Positions 17,871-28,248 of a stretch of DNA of 64,000 bases are shown piece by piece. Origin of the DNA: Pseudomonas sp. 14P_8.1_Bac3. GTDB lineage: Bacteria; Pseudomonadota; Gammaproteobacteria; Pseudomonadales; Pseudomonadaceae. The notes under the pieces were generated by a model. The model worked only from the letters and a program-made list of their open reading frames with translations, searched no databases and was not told the origin of the DNA. Position numbers and translations under genes: made by a program. Position 1 is the first letter of the stretch. Every line of letters starts with the position of its first letter. The DNA lies in assembly GCF_025466085.1 (NCBI RefSeq), contig NZ_JANLOD010000008.1, forward strand, positions 1 through 64,000, written 5' to 3'.

Positions 17871-17958
17871 TGTAGGAGCGAGCTTGCTCGCGATGCAGGC
17901 GCCGCGATTCTTTAGCTAGACCACGTTATCGTTCATCGCGAGCAAGCTCGCTCCTACA
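17871..17958. repeat. REPIN
   Basis: Inverted pair TGTAGGAGCGAGCTTGCTCG ... CGAGCAAGCTCGCTCCTACA. Confidence 0.9.
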
Positions 17959-17971
17959 CAATCAAAAGCCG

Positions 17972-18427
17972 TCAGGCCTTTCGGGTATTGCTGCGGTACA
18001 TGAACACCAGCGCCAACCCCAGCAACACCATCGCCAGGATCCGGCTGTTGGACAGCTCGATCTGCGGGTTACCCAGCCAGCCGAAGTTATCGATCAGCAT
18101 GCCCATGCCCAACTGCCCGACGATCACCGCTACGGTCGCCACCGCGGTCCCCACCCGCGGCACCGCGCCGACCATCACCATCATGTACACCACGCCGAAC
18201 AGCGCACCGCTGAGCTGCCATTTCGGCACCTCCAGCAGGCTCACGGCATGGGCCGGCTCGAAAAACAGGATCAGCAACCCGGTGCTCACCGCGCCGACCA
18301 CGAACGTCAGCAAACTGCTGCGCAACACCCCGACGGTTTCGCCCAGACGTCCGTTGATCGCCGCCTGCACGCTCAATACCGCACCCGCGGCGACCACCAC
18401 GAGCAACAAAATAATCAGATTCATCAT
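17972..18427 (-). CDS. DMT-family small transporter (YdcZ type), second subunit
   Basis: 151 residues with about five membrane helices (LIILLLVVVAAGAVLS, ALFGVVYMMVMVGAVP, ATVAVIVGQLGMGMLIDNFG and a C-terminal helix). It belongs to the short DMT/DUF606 (PF04657) family; the GQLGMGMLIDNFGWLG block is characteristic. Start ATG 18427 overlaps the stop of the upstream paralogue (TGATG), so the two are coupled and probably form a heterodimer in the inner membrane. The substrate is unknown. Confidence 0.85.
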   Translation of the reverse strand: MMNLIILLLVVVAAGAVLSVQAAINGRLGETVGVLRSSLLTFVVGAVSTGLLILFFEPAHAVSLLEVPKWQLSGALFGVVYMMVMVGAVPRVGTAVATVAVIVGQLGMGMLIDNFGWLGNPQIELSNSRILAMVLLGLALVFMYRSNTRKA

Positions 18428-18912
18428 CAACCCCGAGCAATCAGAACAAGTGCCGCAACAATCAGCAGCAACGCCAGCCAACGTTCACCGTTGACCTTTT
18501 TGCGGGTGGCGCCGAACCAGCCGAAGTGGTCGATCAGCACGCTTTTGCCGACCTGCCCGGAAAGAATCGCGATCATCGTCATCGCAATGCCGATGTGCGG
18601 CGTGGCCAGGGTCAGCACCACCACGTACATCGGCCCGAGAAAGCCGCCGATCAACTGCCAGCGCGGCAAGTCGCTGAACGCCGGGCCCTTTTGCGGGCCG
18701 CTGAACAACAGCAGCAGGAACAGAATCGCCGAGCCAACGCCGAAGATGCTCAGGGTGGCCCACAAGTGTCCGACCTGGACCCCAAGCGGCCCGAGCAGGC
18801 CGGCCTCCACGGACAGGCCCATGCCGGCGAGGATGACCAGGGGCAGCAGTAAAAGCCGCATCCCCGGTTTGGCCGCGGGTGCGGCCGCGATGTCGATTGA
18901 AGAGGATGGCAT
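18427..18912 (-). CDS. DMT-family small transporter (YdcZ type), first subunit
   Basis: 161 residues, about five membrane helices, with the family block ILSGQVGKSVLIDHFGWFG parallel to that in the downstream partner. Start ATG 18912 follows AGGAG. Paired half-size DMT transporters of this type usually assemble from two non-identical subunits. It is divergent from a LysR gene across a REPIN, the classical layout for a LysR-controlled transporter. Confidence 0.85.
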   Translation of the reverse strand: MPSSSIDIAAAPAAKPGMRLLLLPLVILAGMGLSVEAGLLGPLGVQVGHLWATLSIFGVGSAILFLLLLFSGPQKGPAFSDLPRWQLIGGFLGPMYVVVLTLATPHIGIAMTMIAILSGQVGKSVLIDHFGWFGATRKKVNGERWLALLLIVAALVLIARG

Positions 18913-18948
18913 CTGGAACTCCTGAATATAAGGGATTGAACACGACCC

Positions 18949-19034
18949 CTGCAGGAGCGAGCTTGCTCGCGAAGGTGTGTCAGGCACCGCTGCGTTTAAT
19001 GACAAGCCATCGCGAGCAAGCTCGCGCCTACAGG
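18949..19034. repeat. REPIN
   Basis: Inverted pair CTGCAGGAGCGAGCTTGCTC ... GAGCAAGCTCGCGCCTACAG in the divergent intergenic region between the transporter pair and the LysR gene. Confidence 0.88.
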
Positions 19035-19135
19035 GTTCCGCGTGGAAAGTGCGCGCATTATCGGCTGGTGTTGCTTTGCGATAAATGGGAGCATCCTGAC
19101 AACACTTTTGCGCATCTCGCACAGCAGGATGGGTT

Positions 19136-20071
19136 ATGCACGGCCTCCACGAATTGGGATTCAAGGCACTTCGGCTATTTGTCGCAGTGCTCGACCACGG
19201 CAGCTTTTCCGAAGTCGCGCGTCGCGAAGGCCTGGCGCCGTCGTCGATTTCCCGGCAGATCCAGTTGATGGAACAAGCGCTGAGCCAGCAATTGCTCTAT
19301 CGCCACACCCGCGCCGTGACGCCCACCGAGGCCGGGCGCATGCTCGGTCATCATGCGCGACTGGTGCTGGTGCAACTGGAAGAAGCCGAGCAAGCGTTGC
19401 AGGAACAGCAAAGCGAACCCAGCGGCCTGGTGCGCATCAATGCCCCGGTGGTATTCGGGCAACGGCACCTGACGCCCTGGCTTGGGCGTTTATGCGAACG
19501 GTATCCGAAACTGCAACTGGATATTCAGCAGACCGACAGCTATGTCGACCCATTGCAGGAAGGCGCCGACCTGCTGTTTCGCATCGGTCCACTGCACGAT
19601 TCGAGCATGCAGGCACGCATCCTCGCGCCCCATCGCTTTCAGGTGGCCGCGAGCCCGGCCTACCTCAAACGCCACGGCACTCCGCAACGCCCCCACGACC
19701 TGGCGACCCATCAATGCCTGGCCTACAAAGGCGTGACCGGCCAGCAACGCTGGTTTTTCCGCCAGGACCAGCAGGACTGGACGCCCTACTCGGTCAAGGG
19801 ACCGATCACCGGCAACCACGCCGACACCCTCACCCAGGCCGCCGAACAGGGGCTGGGGCTGGTGATGTTTCCGTCATGGCTGATCGGCGAAGCGGTGCGC
19901 AACGGCACGCTGGTGCCGGTGCTGGGGGAATATCAAGTGTCCAACAGCCTCGAGCCGCAACAGATCGCCGTGCTCTGGCCCGGGAGCCGGCGCTTGTCGG
20001 TAAAAGTGCGGACGGTGATTGATTTCTTTGTCGAGTGTTTTGGGCCGGTGCCGTATTGGGACAGACCCTAG
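19136..20071 (+). CDS. LysR-family transcriptional regulator
   Basis: 311 residues: winged helix-turn-helix at about 8-65 (FSEVARREGLAPSSISRQIQ) and effector-binding domain from about 95 onward (SGLVRINAPVVFGQRHL). It resembles the CrgA/AaeR branch of LysR. It is divergent from the DMT transporter pair, which it probably controls; no binding site could be assigned by eye. The ATG at 19136 gives the standard N terminus. Confidence 0.9.
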   Translation: MHGLHELGFKALRLFVAVLDHGSFSEVARREGLAPSSISRQIQLMEQALSQQLLYRHTRAVTPTEAGRMLGHHARLVLVQLEEAEQALQEQQSEPSGLVRINAPVVFGQRHLTPWLGRLCERYPKLQLDIQQTDSYVDPLQEGADLLFRIGPLHDSSMQARILAPHRFQVAASPAYLKRHGTPQRPHDLATHQCLAYKGVTGQQRWFFRQDQQDWTPYSVKGPITGNHADTLTQAAEQGLGLVMFPSWLIGEAVRNGTLVPVLGEYQVSNSLEPQQIAVLWPGSRRLSVKVRTVIDFFVECFGPVPYWDRP

Positions 20072-20082
20072 GCACCGCCAAT

Positions 20083-20176
20083 CCCTGTGGGATCGGGCTT
20101 GCTCGCGAAGCGGTGTATCAGTCGACATCCCCGTTGCTTGACACGCCGCCTTCGCGAGCAAGCCCGCTCCCACAGG
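20083..20176. repeat. REPIN
   Basis: Inverted pair CCTGTGGGATCGGGCTTGCT ... AGCAAGCCCGCTCCCACAGG between converging genes. Confidence 0.88.
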
Positions 20177-20190
20177 TCTGTGTTTGAACC

Positions 20191-21873
20191 CTAGATGCGG
20201 AACTGGCCGACCAGGCCGCCGAGGCGCTGACCGAGATCGGCCAGGCTGCGGGACGTCTGGGCGCCGAGCTGGGTTTCGTCGGCCACGTTGTCCACGGCCA
20301 CCGCAATCTGATGCACGCTGCGATTGATCTCTTCCGCCACGGCGGTCTGCTCTTCGGCAGCGCTGGCGATCTGCGCGTTCATCGAGTTGATGGTGCCGAT
20401 CAACTGGGCCATGGTGTCGAGCGACGCCCCCGCTTCGTTGGCCTGGGCAGAGGTGCCGTCACCGGCCTCGCTGGAACGGCGCATCGCTTCCACCGCCGAT
20501 TGCGTACCCGCCTGCAAGCGGTCGATCATGCCCTGGATTTCCTGGGTGCTGATCTGCGTGCGACTGGCCAGCGCACGAACCTCATCGGCCACCACGGCAA
20601 AACCACGTCCCGCCTCACCGGCGCGGGCGGCTTCGATCGCGGCGTTGAGCGCCAACAGGTTGGTCTGCTCGGCAATCGAACGGATCACCCCGAGCACACT
20701 GACAATCGACGACACGTCCTTTTGCAGGCTGTCGAGGGACACGCCGCTGCTGCGAATATCGTCGACCAGCGCATGAATCTTGACGATGCTGCCGGCCACC
20801 ACCCGCTTGGCGGCCTGGCCTTCGGCGTCGGTCTGCTGCGCAGCGACGGCAGCATTTTGTGCACTTTTCGCCACTTCCTGTGCCGCTGCCGACATCTGGT
20901 TGATCGCCGTCGCCACCTGATCGGTTTCGTGACGCTGACGCTCCATCGCCTGATCCGAGCGCTGCGCCTGATCGGAGACCTGATTCACCAGCCCGGTCAG
21001 TTGCGAGGTCATCTCGGTGATCTGGCGCACCAGGCCGTGGATTTTATCGACAAACCGGTTGAACGACCCGGCGAGCTGGCCGAGTTCGTCCTGGCTGGTG
21101 ATGCTCAGGCGCCGGGTCAGGTCGCCCTCGCCCGCCGCGATGTCATCCAGGTTGGCTTTCATCTGGTTCAGCGGACGCAGGATTGTATTGGCCAGCAGCA
21201 TCCCGACGGCCGCGATCACCAGCAGCACCACGACGGCGATGCCGATGATGCTCAGCAGCACGCCTTCCATGCGCTCCTGGACCTTGGCTTCGACCACCGC
21301 CACTTGTGCTTCGATACCGTCGAGGTTGACCGAGGTGCCAACGGCCATGTCCCACTTCGGCAGGTACTCGGTGTAGCCGAGCTTCGGCACCAGCACCTGG
21401 CTGTTGCCGGGCAACGGCGAGCTGTATTGCAGGTAGTGAGTGCCGTCCTTGGCGACTTTCACCAGGTCGCGGTTGACGTAGACGCCGTTCGGATCACGGT
21501 TGTCCTTGAAACTCTGGCCCACGCCTTCGGGGCTGTTGGCCTTGAACAGGCGCACGGTGTTGGAGTCGTAGCCGAAAAAGTAACCTTCCTTGCCATAGCT
21601 GATGCTCGACAGCAACTTGATCACCTGGGCCCGCGCCGCGTCGTCGCCGGGAGTGGCGGCGTCGTACAGCGGCTTGATCGCGGTCATGGCCACGGCCACA
21701 TAACTTTGCAGGGTCGCCTTGGCATCGTTGAGCAGGCGTTGGCGCGTCTCGTCGACTTCCTTGTGGGCTTGCTCCTGCAGGACAAACAACGTGGTCAGAC
21801 TGATGATCAGCGCAAAGAGCAACACCGGGAGGACGGCAAGGGACAGGACTTTAGCCTTCAGGCTCATGCGCAT
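20191..21873 (-). CDS. Methyl-accepting chemotaxis protein, single-Cache type
   Basis: 560 residues. Membrane helix 1 (about 8-32), a periplasmic ligand domain of about 165 residues resembling sCache_2 (blocks [27 protein letters not shown] and [19 protein letters not shown]), helix 2 (about 204-228), HAMP (to about 282), and a cytoplasmic signalling coil with the hairpin tip [20 protein letters not shown]. sCache_2 receptors often bind short-chain organic acids, as McpP does. No CheR-binding pentapeptide ends it. The region upstream has a GCCAATAA motif like a FliA -10 box, but its spacing to TAAAG is about 3 bases short. Start ATG 21873; ATG 21867 is possible. Confidence 0.92.
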   Translation of the reverse strand: MRMSLKAKVLSLAVLPVLLFALIISLTTLFVLQEQAHKEVDETRQRLLNDAKATLQSYVAVAMTAIKPLYDAATPGDDAARAQVIKLLSSISYGKEGYFFGYDSNTVRLFKANSPEGVGQSFKDNRDPNGVYVNRDLVKVAKDGTHYLQYSSPLPGNSQVLVPKLGYTEYLPKWDMAVGTSVNLDGIEAQVAVVEAKVQERMEGVLLSIIGIAVVVLLVIAAVGMLLANTILRPLNQMKANLDDIAAGEGDLTRRLSITSQDELGQLAGSFNRFVDKIHGLVRQITEMTSQLTGLVNQVSDQAQRSDQAMERQRHETDQVATAINQMSAAAQEVAKSAQNAAVAAQQTDAEGQAAKRVVAGSIVKIHALVDDIRSSGVSLDSLQKDVSSIVSVLGVIRSIAEQTNLLALNAAIEAARAGEAGRGFAVVADEVRALASRTQISTQEIQGMIDRLQAGTQSAVEAMRRSSEAGDGTSAQANEAGASLDTMAQLIGTINSMNAQIASAAEEQTAVAEEINRSVHQIAVAVDNVADETQLGAQTSRSLADLGQRLGGLVGQFRI

Positions 21874-21952
21874 GACGGTTCACTCTTTTGATTTTATTGG
21901 CGTGGTTAAAGGCTTTAACGGCACGCAAGACCAAAAGTTGAATGCGCTCGGG

Positions 21953-22040
21953 GTGGGAGCGGGCTTGCTCGCGAACGCGGTGTGTCAGGCAACGGCTATG
22001 TCGACTGAGCCACCGCTTTCGCGAGCAAGCCCGCCCCCAC
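21953..22040. repeat. REPIN
   Basis: Inverted pair GTGGGAGCGGGCTTGCTCGC ... GCGAGCAAGCCCGCCCCCAC. Confidence 0.88.
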
Positions 22041-22054
22041 AAGGGTTTGGGCGG

Positions 22055-23374
22055 TTAGAGGACCATCGCGGCCACCCAGCCGAACGCCAGCAGCGGCAGG
22101 TTGTAATGCAGGAAGGTCGGGACCACGGTGTCCCAGATGTGGTGATGCTGGCCATCGATATTCAGACCGGAGGTCGGGCCGAGGGTCGAATCCGAGGCCG
22201 GCGAGCCAGCGTCGCCCAACGCACCGGCAGTGCCGACGATGCACACGATCGCAATCGGGCTGAACCCCAGCTGCACGCACAACGGCACGAAAATCGCCGC
22301 CAGGATCGGCACGGTGGAAAACGACGAGCCGATGCCCATGGTCACCAGCAGGCCCACCAGCAACATCAACAACGCGCCGATGCCCTGGCTGTGCCCGATC
22401 CACGCCGCCGACGCTTCCACCAGCGTCTGCACCTGGCCGGTGGCCTTCATCACTTCAGCAAACCCCGAGGCGGCGATCATGATGAAGCCGATCATCGCCA
22501 TCATCTTCATGCCTTCGGTGAACAGGTCGTCGGTGTCGCGCCATTTGACGATGCCCGACACCGAGAAGATCAAAAAGCCCACCAGCGCACCGATGATCAT
22601 CGAATCCAGCAGCAGCTGAACGATGAACGCCGCGGCGATGGCCACACCGGCGACCATCAGGCTCAGCGGGTTGTACTGCACGGCGACCTGCTCGACCTGC
22701 TCGATTTTTTCCAGGTCATAGACGCGCTTCTTGCGGTAACTGATGAAAGCGATCGCCAGCCCCACCACCATCCCGAGCGCCGGAATGCCCATGGCATGGG
22801 TGACGTTGATGCCGCTGATGTCCACGCCGCTGCGGGCGACGTTGGCCAGGAGGATTTCATTGAGGAAGATGTTGCCGAACCCCACGGGCAGGAACATGTA
22901 CGGGGTGATCAGGCCGAACGTCATGACGCAGGCGATCAGGCGCCGGTCCAGCTGCAGCTTGGTCAGCACATACAACAGCGGCGGCACCAGCAGCGGAATG
23001 AACGCAATATGTATCGGCAGAATGTTCTGTGAAGCGATGGCTACCACCCACAACAAACCGATCAACAGCCACTTGACCGAACCGCCGCCGCTGGCGTGCT
23101 GACGATCGACCATGGCCAAGGCCTTGTCCGCCAGCGCATGGGCCAGGCCGGACTTGGCGATCGCCACCGCGAACGCGCCGAGCAAGGCATACGACAAGGC
23201 CACCGTGGCACCGCCGCCGAGGCCGCTGTTGAACGCTTTCAGGGTGGCGTCGATGCCCAGGCCGCCGGTCAGGCCACCCACCAGCGCGCCGACAATCAGC
23301 GCGATCACAACGTGCACGCGGGACAGGCTGAGCACCAGCATGACGCCGACCGCGGCAATTACAGCATTAATCAT
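22055..23374 (-). CDS. Na+/H+ antiporter family protein (NhaC-like)
   Basis: 439 residues and about eleven membrane helices. It has the Na_H_antiport_2 N domain and a C-terminal NhaC-like domain: [21 protein letters not shown] near residue 165, [20 protein letters not shown] near 350 and [17 protein letters not shown] near 390. It should exchange a cation or small anion for protons or sodium across the inner membrane. The ligand is not predictable; related proteins are also amino-acid or carboxylate exchangers. ATG 23374 was taken. It diverges from the second MCP. Confidence 0.85.
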   Translation of the reverse strand: MINAVIAAVGVMLVLSLSRVHVVIALIVGALVGGLTGGLGIDATLKAFNSGLGGGATVALSYALLGAFAVAIAKSGLAHALADKALAMVDRQHASGGGSVKWLLIGLLWVVAIASQNILPIHIAFIPLLVPPLLYVLTKLQLDRRLIACVMTFGLITPYMFLPVGFGNIFLNEILLANVARSGVDISGINVTHAMGIPALGMVVGLAIAFISYRKKRVYDLEKIEQVEQVAVQYNPLSLMVAGVAIAAAFIVQLLLDSMIIGALVGFLIFSVSGIVKWRDTDDLFTEGMKMMAMIGFIMIAASGFAEVMKATGQVQTLVEASAAWIGHSQGIGALLMLLVGLLVTMGIGSSFSTVPILAAIFVPLCVQLGFSPIAIVCIVGTAGALGDAGSPASDSTLGPTSGLNIDGQHHHIWDTVVPTFLHYNLPLLAFGWVAAMVL

Positions 23375-23564
23375 CGTTACCTCAAGGCAAGCGAAAGGAG
23401 TCCGTCCGGCAGTCTGCGAAGAGGCGCCAGCGGATCAGGGAATGGGTTTTATTAGAGGGCGCGCACTGTGCCGGACCGCTACCGCCTTGTCAAAGCCGGC
23501 GCCCTCACCGGAGTCACACGGTCCTTGGGGTTTTGTGCGCTTGATCTGAATTGCAGCCGCGGCA

Positions 23565-23591
23565 TAAAGAAAGGGGAATGACAGCCGTTAC
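23565..23591 (+). promoter_or_regulatory. FliA (sigma-28) type promoter
   Basis: TAAAGAAA, eleven spacer bases, then GCCGTTAC. This fits the flagellar sigma consensus TAAAGTTT-N11-GCCGATAA with correct spacing. It lies 41 bp before the start of the downstream chemoreceptor, as expected for a motility-class gene. Confidence 0.72.
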
Positions 23592-23631
23592 AGTGCAAAG
23601 TCTCAGATATTTATCGAATAAGGACATCTCC

Positions 23632-25779
23632 ATGTCGATCAGACACCTTTCCATTCAATGGAAAATCACCCTGCTCGCCGGGCTCTGCCTGGCGGGCATC
23701 GTGACCCTGCTGGTGGGTCTTTCGCTGTATCGCATGGAGCACAGCTCCGCGCTGGTGAAAGCCTCGAGCATGGAGATGTTGAACGAAGCCGCCCAGGCGC
23801 GGATCGAGTCACAGGGCGAAAACCAGGCGCTGAACATTCGTCAGCAGTTCATGGACGCCTATCAGTATGGCCACGGCTTTTCGCGTCAGGTGCTGTTCCT
23901 GCGCGATCAGGCGGAAAAGCGCTTCCTCGACGCCTTCGACCTGCGTGAAGACCTGACCCGCCAGGTCAAGTCGGCGTTGCAGGCCAACCCGGAACTGCTC
24001 GGCCTGTCCTTGGTGTTCGAACCCAACGCTTTGGACGGCAAGGACGAACTGTTCGCTGGCCAGGCGGAACTGGGCAGCAACGACAAGGGCCGTTTCGCCC
24101 TGTACTGGTCGCAACCGACGCCGGGCAAGGTGACGTCGATGGCGCTGCCGGAAGCCGACATCGCCGACACCCGCACCGGCCCCAGCGGCGAACCGGCCAA
24201 CGCCTGGTTCACCTGCCCGCACACGACTCTCAAGCCTTGCGTGATCGAACCCTACTTCTATGCGATCGACGGCCAGAACGTGCTGATGACCAGCATCGCC
24301 TTCCCGCTGATGCTCAACGGCAAAGTCATCGCTTCGCTGTCGGTGGACATCAACCTCAACAGCCTGCAAGCACTCAGTCAGGGCGCGAGCAAAAAGCTCT
24401 ATGACGGCCAGACCAGCGTCAGCATCATCAGCCCGGCCGGCTTGCTCGCCGGTTACAGCCCGGACGCCAGCAAACTCAGCCAGCGCCTGGATGCCGTGGA
24501 CAAGACCAGCGGCGCGGAGCTGGTCCGTCTGCTCGCCGCCAGCAGTCAAACCGAAAGCCTGCACAGCGAGCATCAGTTGAAGGTGCTGGCGCCGTTCCTG
24601 CCGATTCCCGGTGGCAAGCCGTGGGGCGTGTTGCTCGATGTACCGAAAAAAGTCCTGGTCGGCCCGGCGCAAGCGCTGAAAAAACAACTCGACGAGAGCA
24701 ACACGACGGGCTCCCTGATTGAACTCAGCCTCGGCGTGCTGGCGGCATTGATCGGTCTGTTGCTGGTGTGGTTGATGGCGCGCAGCGTGACCCGGCCGAT
24801 CCTTGGCGTGGCGCACATGCTCGAAGACATCGCCAGCGGCGAAGGTGATCTGACCCGGCGGCTGGCCTATGACAAGCAGGACGAACTGGGTCAGTTGGCC
24901 GGCTGGTTCAACCGCTTCCTCGACAAGCTGCAACCGATCATCGCCGAGGTAAAACGCTCGGTGCAGGACGCCCGCAGCACCGCGGACCAGTCCTCCGCGA
25001 TCGCCACGCAAACCAGTGCCGGCATGGAGCAGCAATACCGCCAGGTCGATCAGGTGGCGACCGCTTCCCACGAAATGAGCGCCACCGCCCAGGACGTCGC
25101 CCGCAGCGCCGCGCAAGCGGCACAGGCGGCCAAGGACGCCGATCAGGCAACCCGTCGCGGCTTGACGGTGATCGACCAGACCACCAGCAGCATCGACGAC
25201 CTTGCTGCCGACATGAGCGCGGCCATGGTGCAGGTCGAAGGCCTGGCGGCGAACAGCGAGAAAATCGGCTCAGTGCTGGAAGTGATTCGCGCCATCGCCG
25301 AGCAGACCAACCTGCTGGCCCTCAACGCCGCAATCGAAGCCGCCCGAGCCGGTGAAGCCGGACGCGGGTTTGCCGTGGTCGCCGACGAAGTGCGCAACCT
25401 CGCGCGGCGCACGCAGGATTCGGTAGAGGAAACCCGCGTGGTCATCGAGCAGTTGCAAAGCGGCACCCAGGAGGTGGTGGGGTCGATGAACAACAGCCAC
25501 CGTCAGGCCCAGGGCAGCGTCGAGCAGGTCAGCCAGGCGGTCACGGCCTTGCGCCAGATTGGCGACGCGGTGACCGTGATCAGCGACATGAACCTGCAGA
25601 TCGCATCAGCGGCGGAAGAGCAAAGCGCGGTGGCGGAAGAGATCAATAACAACGTCGCGACGATCCGCGATGTGACCGAGTCGCTGTCCGGGCAAGCGAA
25701 CGAGTCGGCGCGAGTGAGCCAGTCGCTTAACAGTCTGGCGAATCAGCAGCAGAGCCTGATGGACCAGTTTCGCGTCTGA
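23632..25779 (+). CDS. Methyl-accepting chemotaxis protein, double-Cache type
   Basis: 715 residues. Helix 1 (about 10-32); a large periplasmic ligand domain of about 330 residues consistent with dCache_1 (late landmarks [20 protein letters not shown] and a membrane-proximal [13 protein letters not shown]); helix 2 (about 362-384); HAMP; and the signalling coil with tip [20 protein letters not shown]. The domain class suggests amino acids, polyamines or organic acids as ligand. ATG 23632 ([11 protein letters not shown]) follows AAGGAC and is 41 bp downstream of a FliA-type promoter; the open frame upstream overlaps that promoter and is not coding. Confidence 0.92.
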   Translation: MSIRHLSIQWKITLLAGLCLAGIVTLLVGLSLYRMEHSSALVKASSMEMLNEAAQARIESQGENQALNIRQQFMDAYQYGHGFSRQVLFLRDQAEKRFLDAFDLREDLTRQVKSALQANPELLGLSLVFEPNALDGKDELFAGQAELGSNDKGRFALYWSQPTPGKVTSMALPEADIADTRTGPSGEPANAWFTCPHTTLKPCVIEPYFYAIDGQNVLMTSIAFPLMLNGKVIASLSVDINLNSLQALSQGASKKLYDGQTSVSIISPAGLLAGYSPDASKLSQRLDAVDKTSGAELVRLLAASSQTESLHSEHQLKVLAPFLPIPGGKPWGVLLDVPKKVLVGPAQALKKQLDESNTTGSLIELSLGVLAALIGLLLVWLMARSVTRPILGVAHMLEDIASGEGDLTRRLAYDKQDELGQLAGWFNRFLDKLQPIIAEVKRSVQDARSTADQSSAIATQTSAGMEQQYRQVDQVATASHEMSATAQDVARSAAQAAQAAKDADQATRRGLTVIDQTTSSIDDLAADMSAAMVQVEGLAANSEKIGSVLEVIRAIAEQTNLLALNAAIEAARAGEAGRGFAVVADEVRNLARRTQDSVEETRVVIEQLQSGTQEVVGSMNNSHRQAQGSVEQVSQAVTALRQIGDAVTVISDMNLQIASAAEEQSAVAEEINNNVATIRDVTESLSGQANESARVSQSLNSLANQQQSLMDQFRV

Positions 25780-25795
25780 CGCTCACCTCAGTTCC

Positions 25796-25888
25796 AATGT
25801 GGGAGCGGGCTCGCTCGCGAAGGCGGTGTGTCAGGTAACAAAGATGTCGATTGGCATACGGCCTTCGCGAGCAAGCCCGCTCCCACAT
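25796..25888. repeat. REPIN
   Basis: Inverted pair AATGTGGGAGCGGGCTCGCT ... GCAAGCCCGCTCCCACATT. Confidence 0.88.
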
Positions 25889-25928
25889 TTTTGAAGGGTG
25901 ACAATCTGAGGTTCTCCGATCCACTGCA

Positions 25929-25955
25929 GAGGCCAGCTTGCTGGCTCCTACAGGG
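25929..25955. repeat. Single REP-like palindrome
   Basis: A lone GGCCAGCTTGCTGGCTCCTA element of the diverged class just downstream of the sensor kinase gene. Confidence 0.6.
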
Positions 25956-25960
25956 TTAAC

Positions 25961-27274
25961 TCAGCGTTTGGGCAGGTCGATGATGACCTTCAGGCCGCCC
26001 CACTCGCTCTCGTCCAGTCGCAACACCCCGCCCCAGGTATCGACGATATCGCGCACGATGCCCAGCCCCAATCCGTGCCCATCCGTCTGCTCATCCAGGC
26101 GCGCGCCCCGGCTGAACACCTGATCGCGCTGGTCTTCGGGAATTCCCGGCCCATCGTCTTCCACGCTCAGCTCAAACCCTGCAGCCGTTTCGACCACGCT
26201 CAAGCGCACCTCGGCGTCCGCCCATTTGCAGGCGTTGTCCAGCAGGTTGCCCAGCAGTTCCAGTAAATCCTCGCGGTCCCACGGCAACTGCAAACCTGTC
26301 GGCGCGCGATAGCTCAGCGCAAGGTGTTCGCCGTGAATCATGTTCAACGTGGCGAGCAAGCCCGGCAGTTCCCCGTCGCAATCAAACAGCGCGCCCGGCA
26401 ACGCATCACCGGACAGCCGCGCGCGATTGAGCTCGCGATTGAGGCGCTGCTGGACCTGTTCCAGCTGCGCCTTGAGGATCTGCCGCAGCTCGGGATGGGC
26501 GTCGAGTTTTGCGCTGGAGGCCAGGCTCAACAACACCGCCAGTGGGGTTTTCAAGGCGTGGCCGAGGTTGCCCAACGCGTTGCGCGAACGCTTGAGGCTG
26601 TCTTCGGTGTGGGCGAGCAAATGGTTGATCTGCGCCACCAGCGGTTCAAGTTCCACCGGCACCTGGTCGTCCAGTTGCGAACGCTGGCCCTGCTGCAACT
26701 GGGCGATCTGCTCGCGCGCCCGTTCCAGTGGACGCAAGGCGCGGCGCACGGTAATGCGCTGCAACAGCAAAATCAGCAGCAAGCCCGCCAGGCCCAATCC
26801 CAGCCCTACTTGTTGCATGCGCTTGAAACTCTCGCGCACCGGGGTGTAGTCCTGGGCGACGCTGATGGAGATCGACTGACCCAAGCGACGGTAGTCCGAG
26901 CGCAACACCAGCAACTGTTGCCCTTCCGGGCCCAGTTGCAGGTTGCTCTCAAGACCGGGTTGTTCGAGGCGTGGCAATTCCTGGTCCCACAGCGAACGGG
27001 AGCGCCAGTGGTTGTCGGCGAAATCGATACGGAAATAATGTCCGGAAAACGGCCGCTGGTAGGCCGGTGACAGATGCCGTTCATCCAGCTGCAAACCCTG
27101 GGGACCGCGCACCAATGCCACCAGCAGGTTCTCGCTGTCGTTGCGCAGCCCGGCTTCGAGGTAGCGCTGCAAACCCACTTCGAACAGCCACAGGCTGGTT
27201 TGCGCCAGCACCAGGCCGACGATCACCATCACGCTGATCAGCCCCAGGCTCAAGCGGCGCTGGATCGACCTCAC
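25961..27274 (-). CDS. Sensor histidine kinase (PhoQ type)
   Basis: 437 residues. Two membrane helices (about 10-32 and 160-180) enclose a periplasmic domain of about 125 residues; then HAMP, the phosphoacceptor box [14 protein letters not shown], and an ATPase domain with N box [13 protein letters not shown]1 [11 protein letters not shown] and G2 [10 protein letters not shown]. The H box GHALKTPL is typical of PhoQ. It starts with GTG at 27274, overlapping the response regulator stop by 4 bases (GTGA). The periplasmic domain has no conspicuous acidic cluster, so magnesium sensing is not implied. With PepSY proteins in the operon, an envelope or peptide signal is possible. Confidence 0.9.
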   Translation of the reverse strand: MRSIQRRLSLGLISVMVIVGLVLAQTSLWLFEVGLQRYLEAGLRNDSENLLVALVRGPQGLQLDERHLSPAYQRPFSGHYFRIDFADNHWRSRSLWDQELPRLEQPGLESNLQLGPEGQQLLVLRSDYRRLGQSISISVAQDYTPVRESFKRMQQVGLGLGLAGLLLILLLQRITVRRALRPLERAREQIAQLQQGQRSQLDDQVPVELEPLVAQINHLLAHTEDSLKRSRNALGNLGHALKTPLAVLLSLASSAKLDAHPELRQILKAQLEQVQQRLNRELNRARLSGDALPGALFDCDGELPGLLATLNMIHGEHLALSYRAPTGLQLPWDREDLLELLGNLLDNACKWADAEVRLSVVETAAGFELSVEDDGPGIPEDQRDQVFSRGARLDEQTDGHGLGLGIVRDIVDTWGGVLRLDESEWGGLKVIIDLPKR

Positions 27275-27939
27275 TGCGTTTGGCCGCCGAACAGATAACC
27301 CTGGCCACGCCGGGTTTCGATCACGCTGCGCCCGAGTTTGCGCCGCAGGTGGTTGACGTGGACTTCCAGCACGTTGGAATCGCGCTCGGTTTCACCGTCG
27401 TAGAGGTGCTCGGCGAGGTGGCTTTTCGAGAGGATCTGCTCGGGGTGCAGCATGAAATAGCGCAGCAGGCGGAATTCCGCGGCCGTGAGCTGAATGTCGG
27501 CGCCGTCGCGGGTCACGCATTGGCGGCCCTCGTCAAGGTGCAGGCCCGCCGCCTGCAACGTCGGTTGATTGACCTGGCCATGGGAGCGGCGCAGCAACGC
27601 CTGAATGCGCAGATGCAGTTCTTCAGGGTGGAACGGTTTGGTCAAGTAATCGTCGGCACCGGCCTTGAGGCCTTCGATCCGCTCAGCCCAGGAACCGCGG
27701 GCCGTGAGGATCAACACCGGCGTCGCCAGCCCGCCCGCGCGCCACTGTGCCAGCACGTCGAGGCCCGGGACACCCGGCAAGCCGAGGTCGAGGATGATCA
27801 GGTCGTAGGGTTCGCTGCTGCCCTGATAAACCGCGTCGCGACCGTCGGCCAGCCAGTCCACCGCATAGCCCTGGCGGTTAAGGCCGGCCATGAGTTCGTC
27901 GGCCAGGGGCACGTGATCTTCCACCAAGAGCAAACGCAT
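27271..27939 (-). CDS. OmpR/PhoB-type response regulator
   Basis: 222 residues. The receiver domain (1-115) has the acidic pocket E7/D8, phosphoacceptor D51 ([10 protein letters not shown]) and switch lysine in [11 protein letters not shown] winged-helix DNA-binding domain (about 130-218) ends [15 protein letters not shown]. It is encoded between a PepSY gene (3 bp gap) and its kinase (4-base overlap), so all four genes form one tightly packed operon. Confidence 0.93.
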   Translation of the reverse strand: MRLLLVEDHVPLADELMAGLNRQGYAVDWLADGRDAVYQGSSEPYDLIILDLGLPGVPGLDVLAQWRAGGLATPVLILTARGSWAERIEGLKAGADDYLTKPFHPEELHLRIQALLRRSHGQVNQPTLQAAGLHLDEGRQCVTRDGADIQLTAAEFRLLRYFMLHPEQILSKSHLAEHLYDGETERDSNVLEVHVNHLRRKLGRSVIETRRGQGYLFGGQTQ

Positions 27940-27942
27940 CGG

Positions 27943-28248
27943 TCAATCTTCCTTGTCTTTCAGTAACTGGCCAGTGGAGGCATTCACGTCCAGCTCGCGG
28001 ACCACGCCTTCGGTGGTCAGCAACTCGACTTCATAAATGTAGACGTCGTGTTTCTCTTCAAGCTCGGCTTCCAGCAGTTTCGAGCCAGGGTAGCGGTCCA
28101 TGGCCTGTTTCAGCAGCTGTTCGAGCGGCAGGATCACCCCTTGCTGGCGCAGGCGCAGGGCTTCGTCCTGATCGAGATCGCGGGCCAGCACCACCGAGCA
28201 GAATGCCAGGAGCACCAGCGCCAGGCGTGAACATGAAAACACCTTCAT
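27943..28248 (-). CDS. PepSY-domain exported protein
   Basis: 101 residues with a signal peptide (LALVLLAFCSVVLA) and one PepSY domain: RYPGSKLLEAELEEKHDVYIYEVELL then ELDVNASTGQLLKDKED at the C terminus, the classical pattern in which a strand-turn ends in KD. Periplasmic. PepSY proteins are proposed to inhibit or bind periplasmic peptides and proteases; in two-component operons they may modulate the sensor. The ATG 28248 overlaps the stop of the upstream paralogue (TAATG). Confidence 0.85.
   Translation of the reverse strand: MKVFSCSRLALVLLAFCSVVLARDLDQDEALRLRQQGVILPLEQLLKQAMDRYPGSKLLEAELEEKHDVYIYEVELLTTEGVVRELDVNASTGQLLKDKED

Noticed and set aside
20311..21891. Long + strand frame opposite the MCP gene
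   Set aside because: Shadow of the MCP; histidine- and leucine-rich antisense composition with no domain.
1554..25955. REP elements as insertion sequences
   Set aside because: They are under 110 bp, have no transposase frame and no target duplication; they fit REP/REPIN elements.
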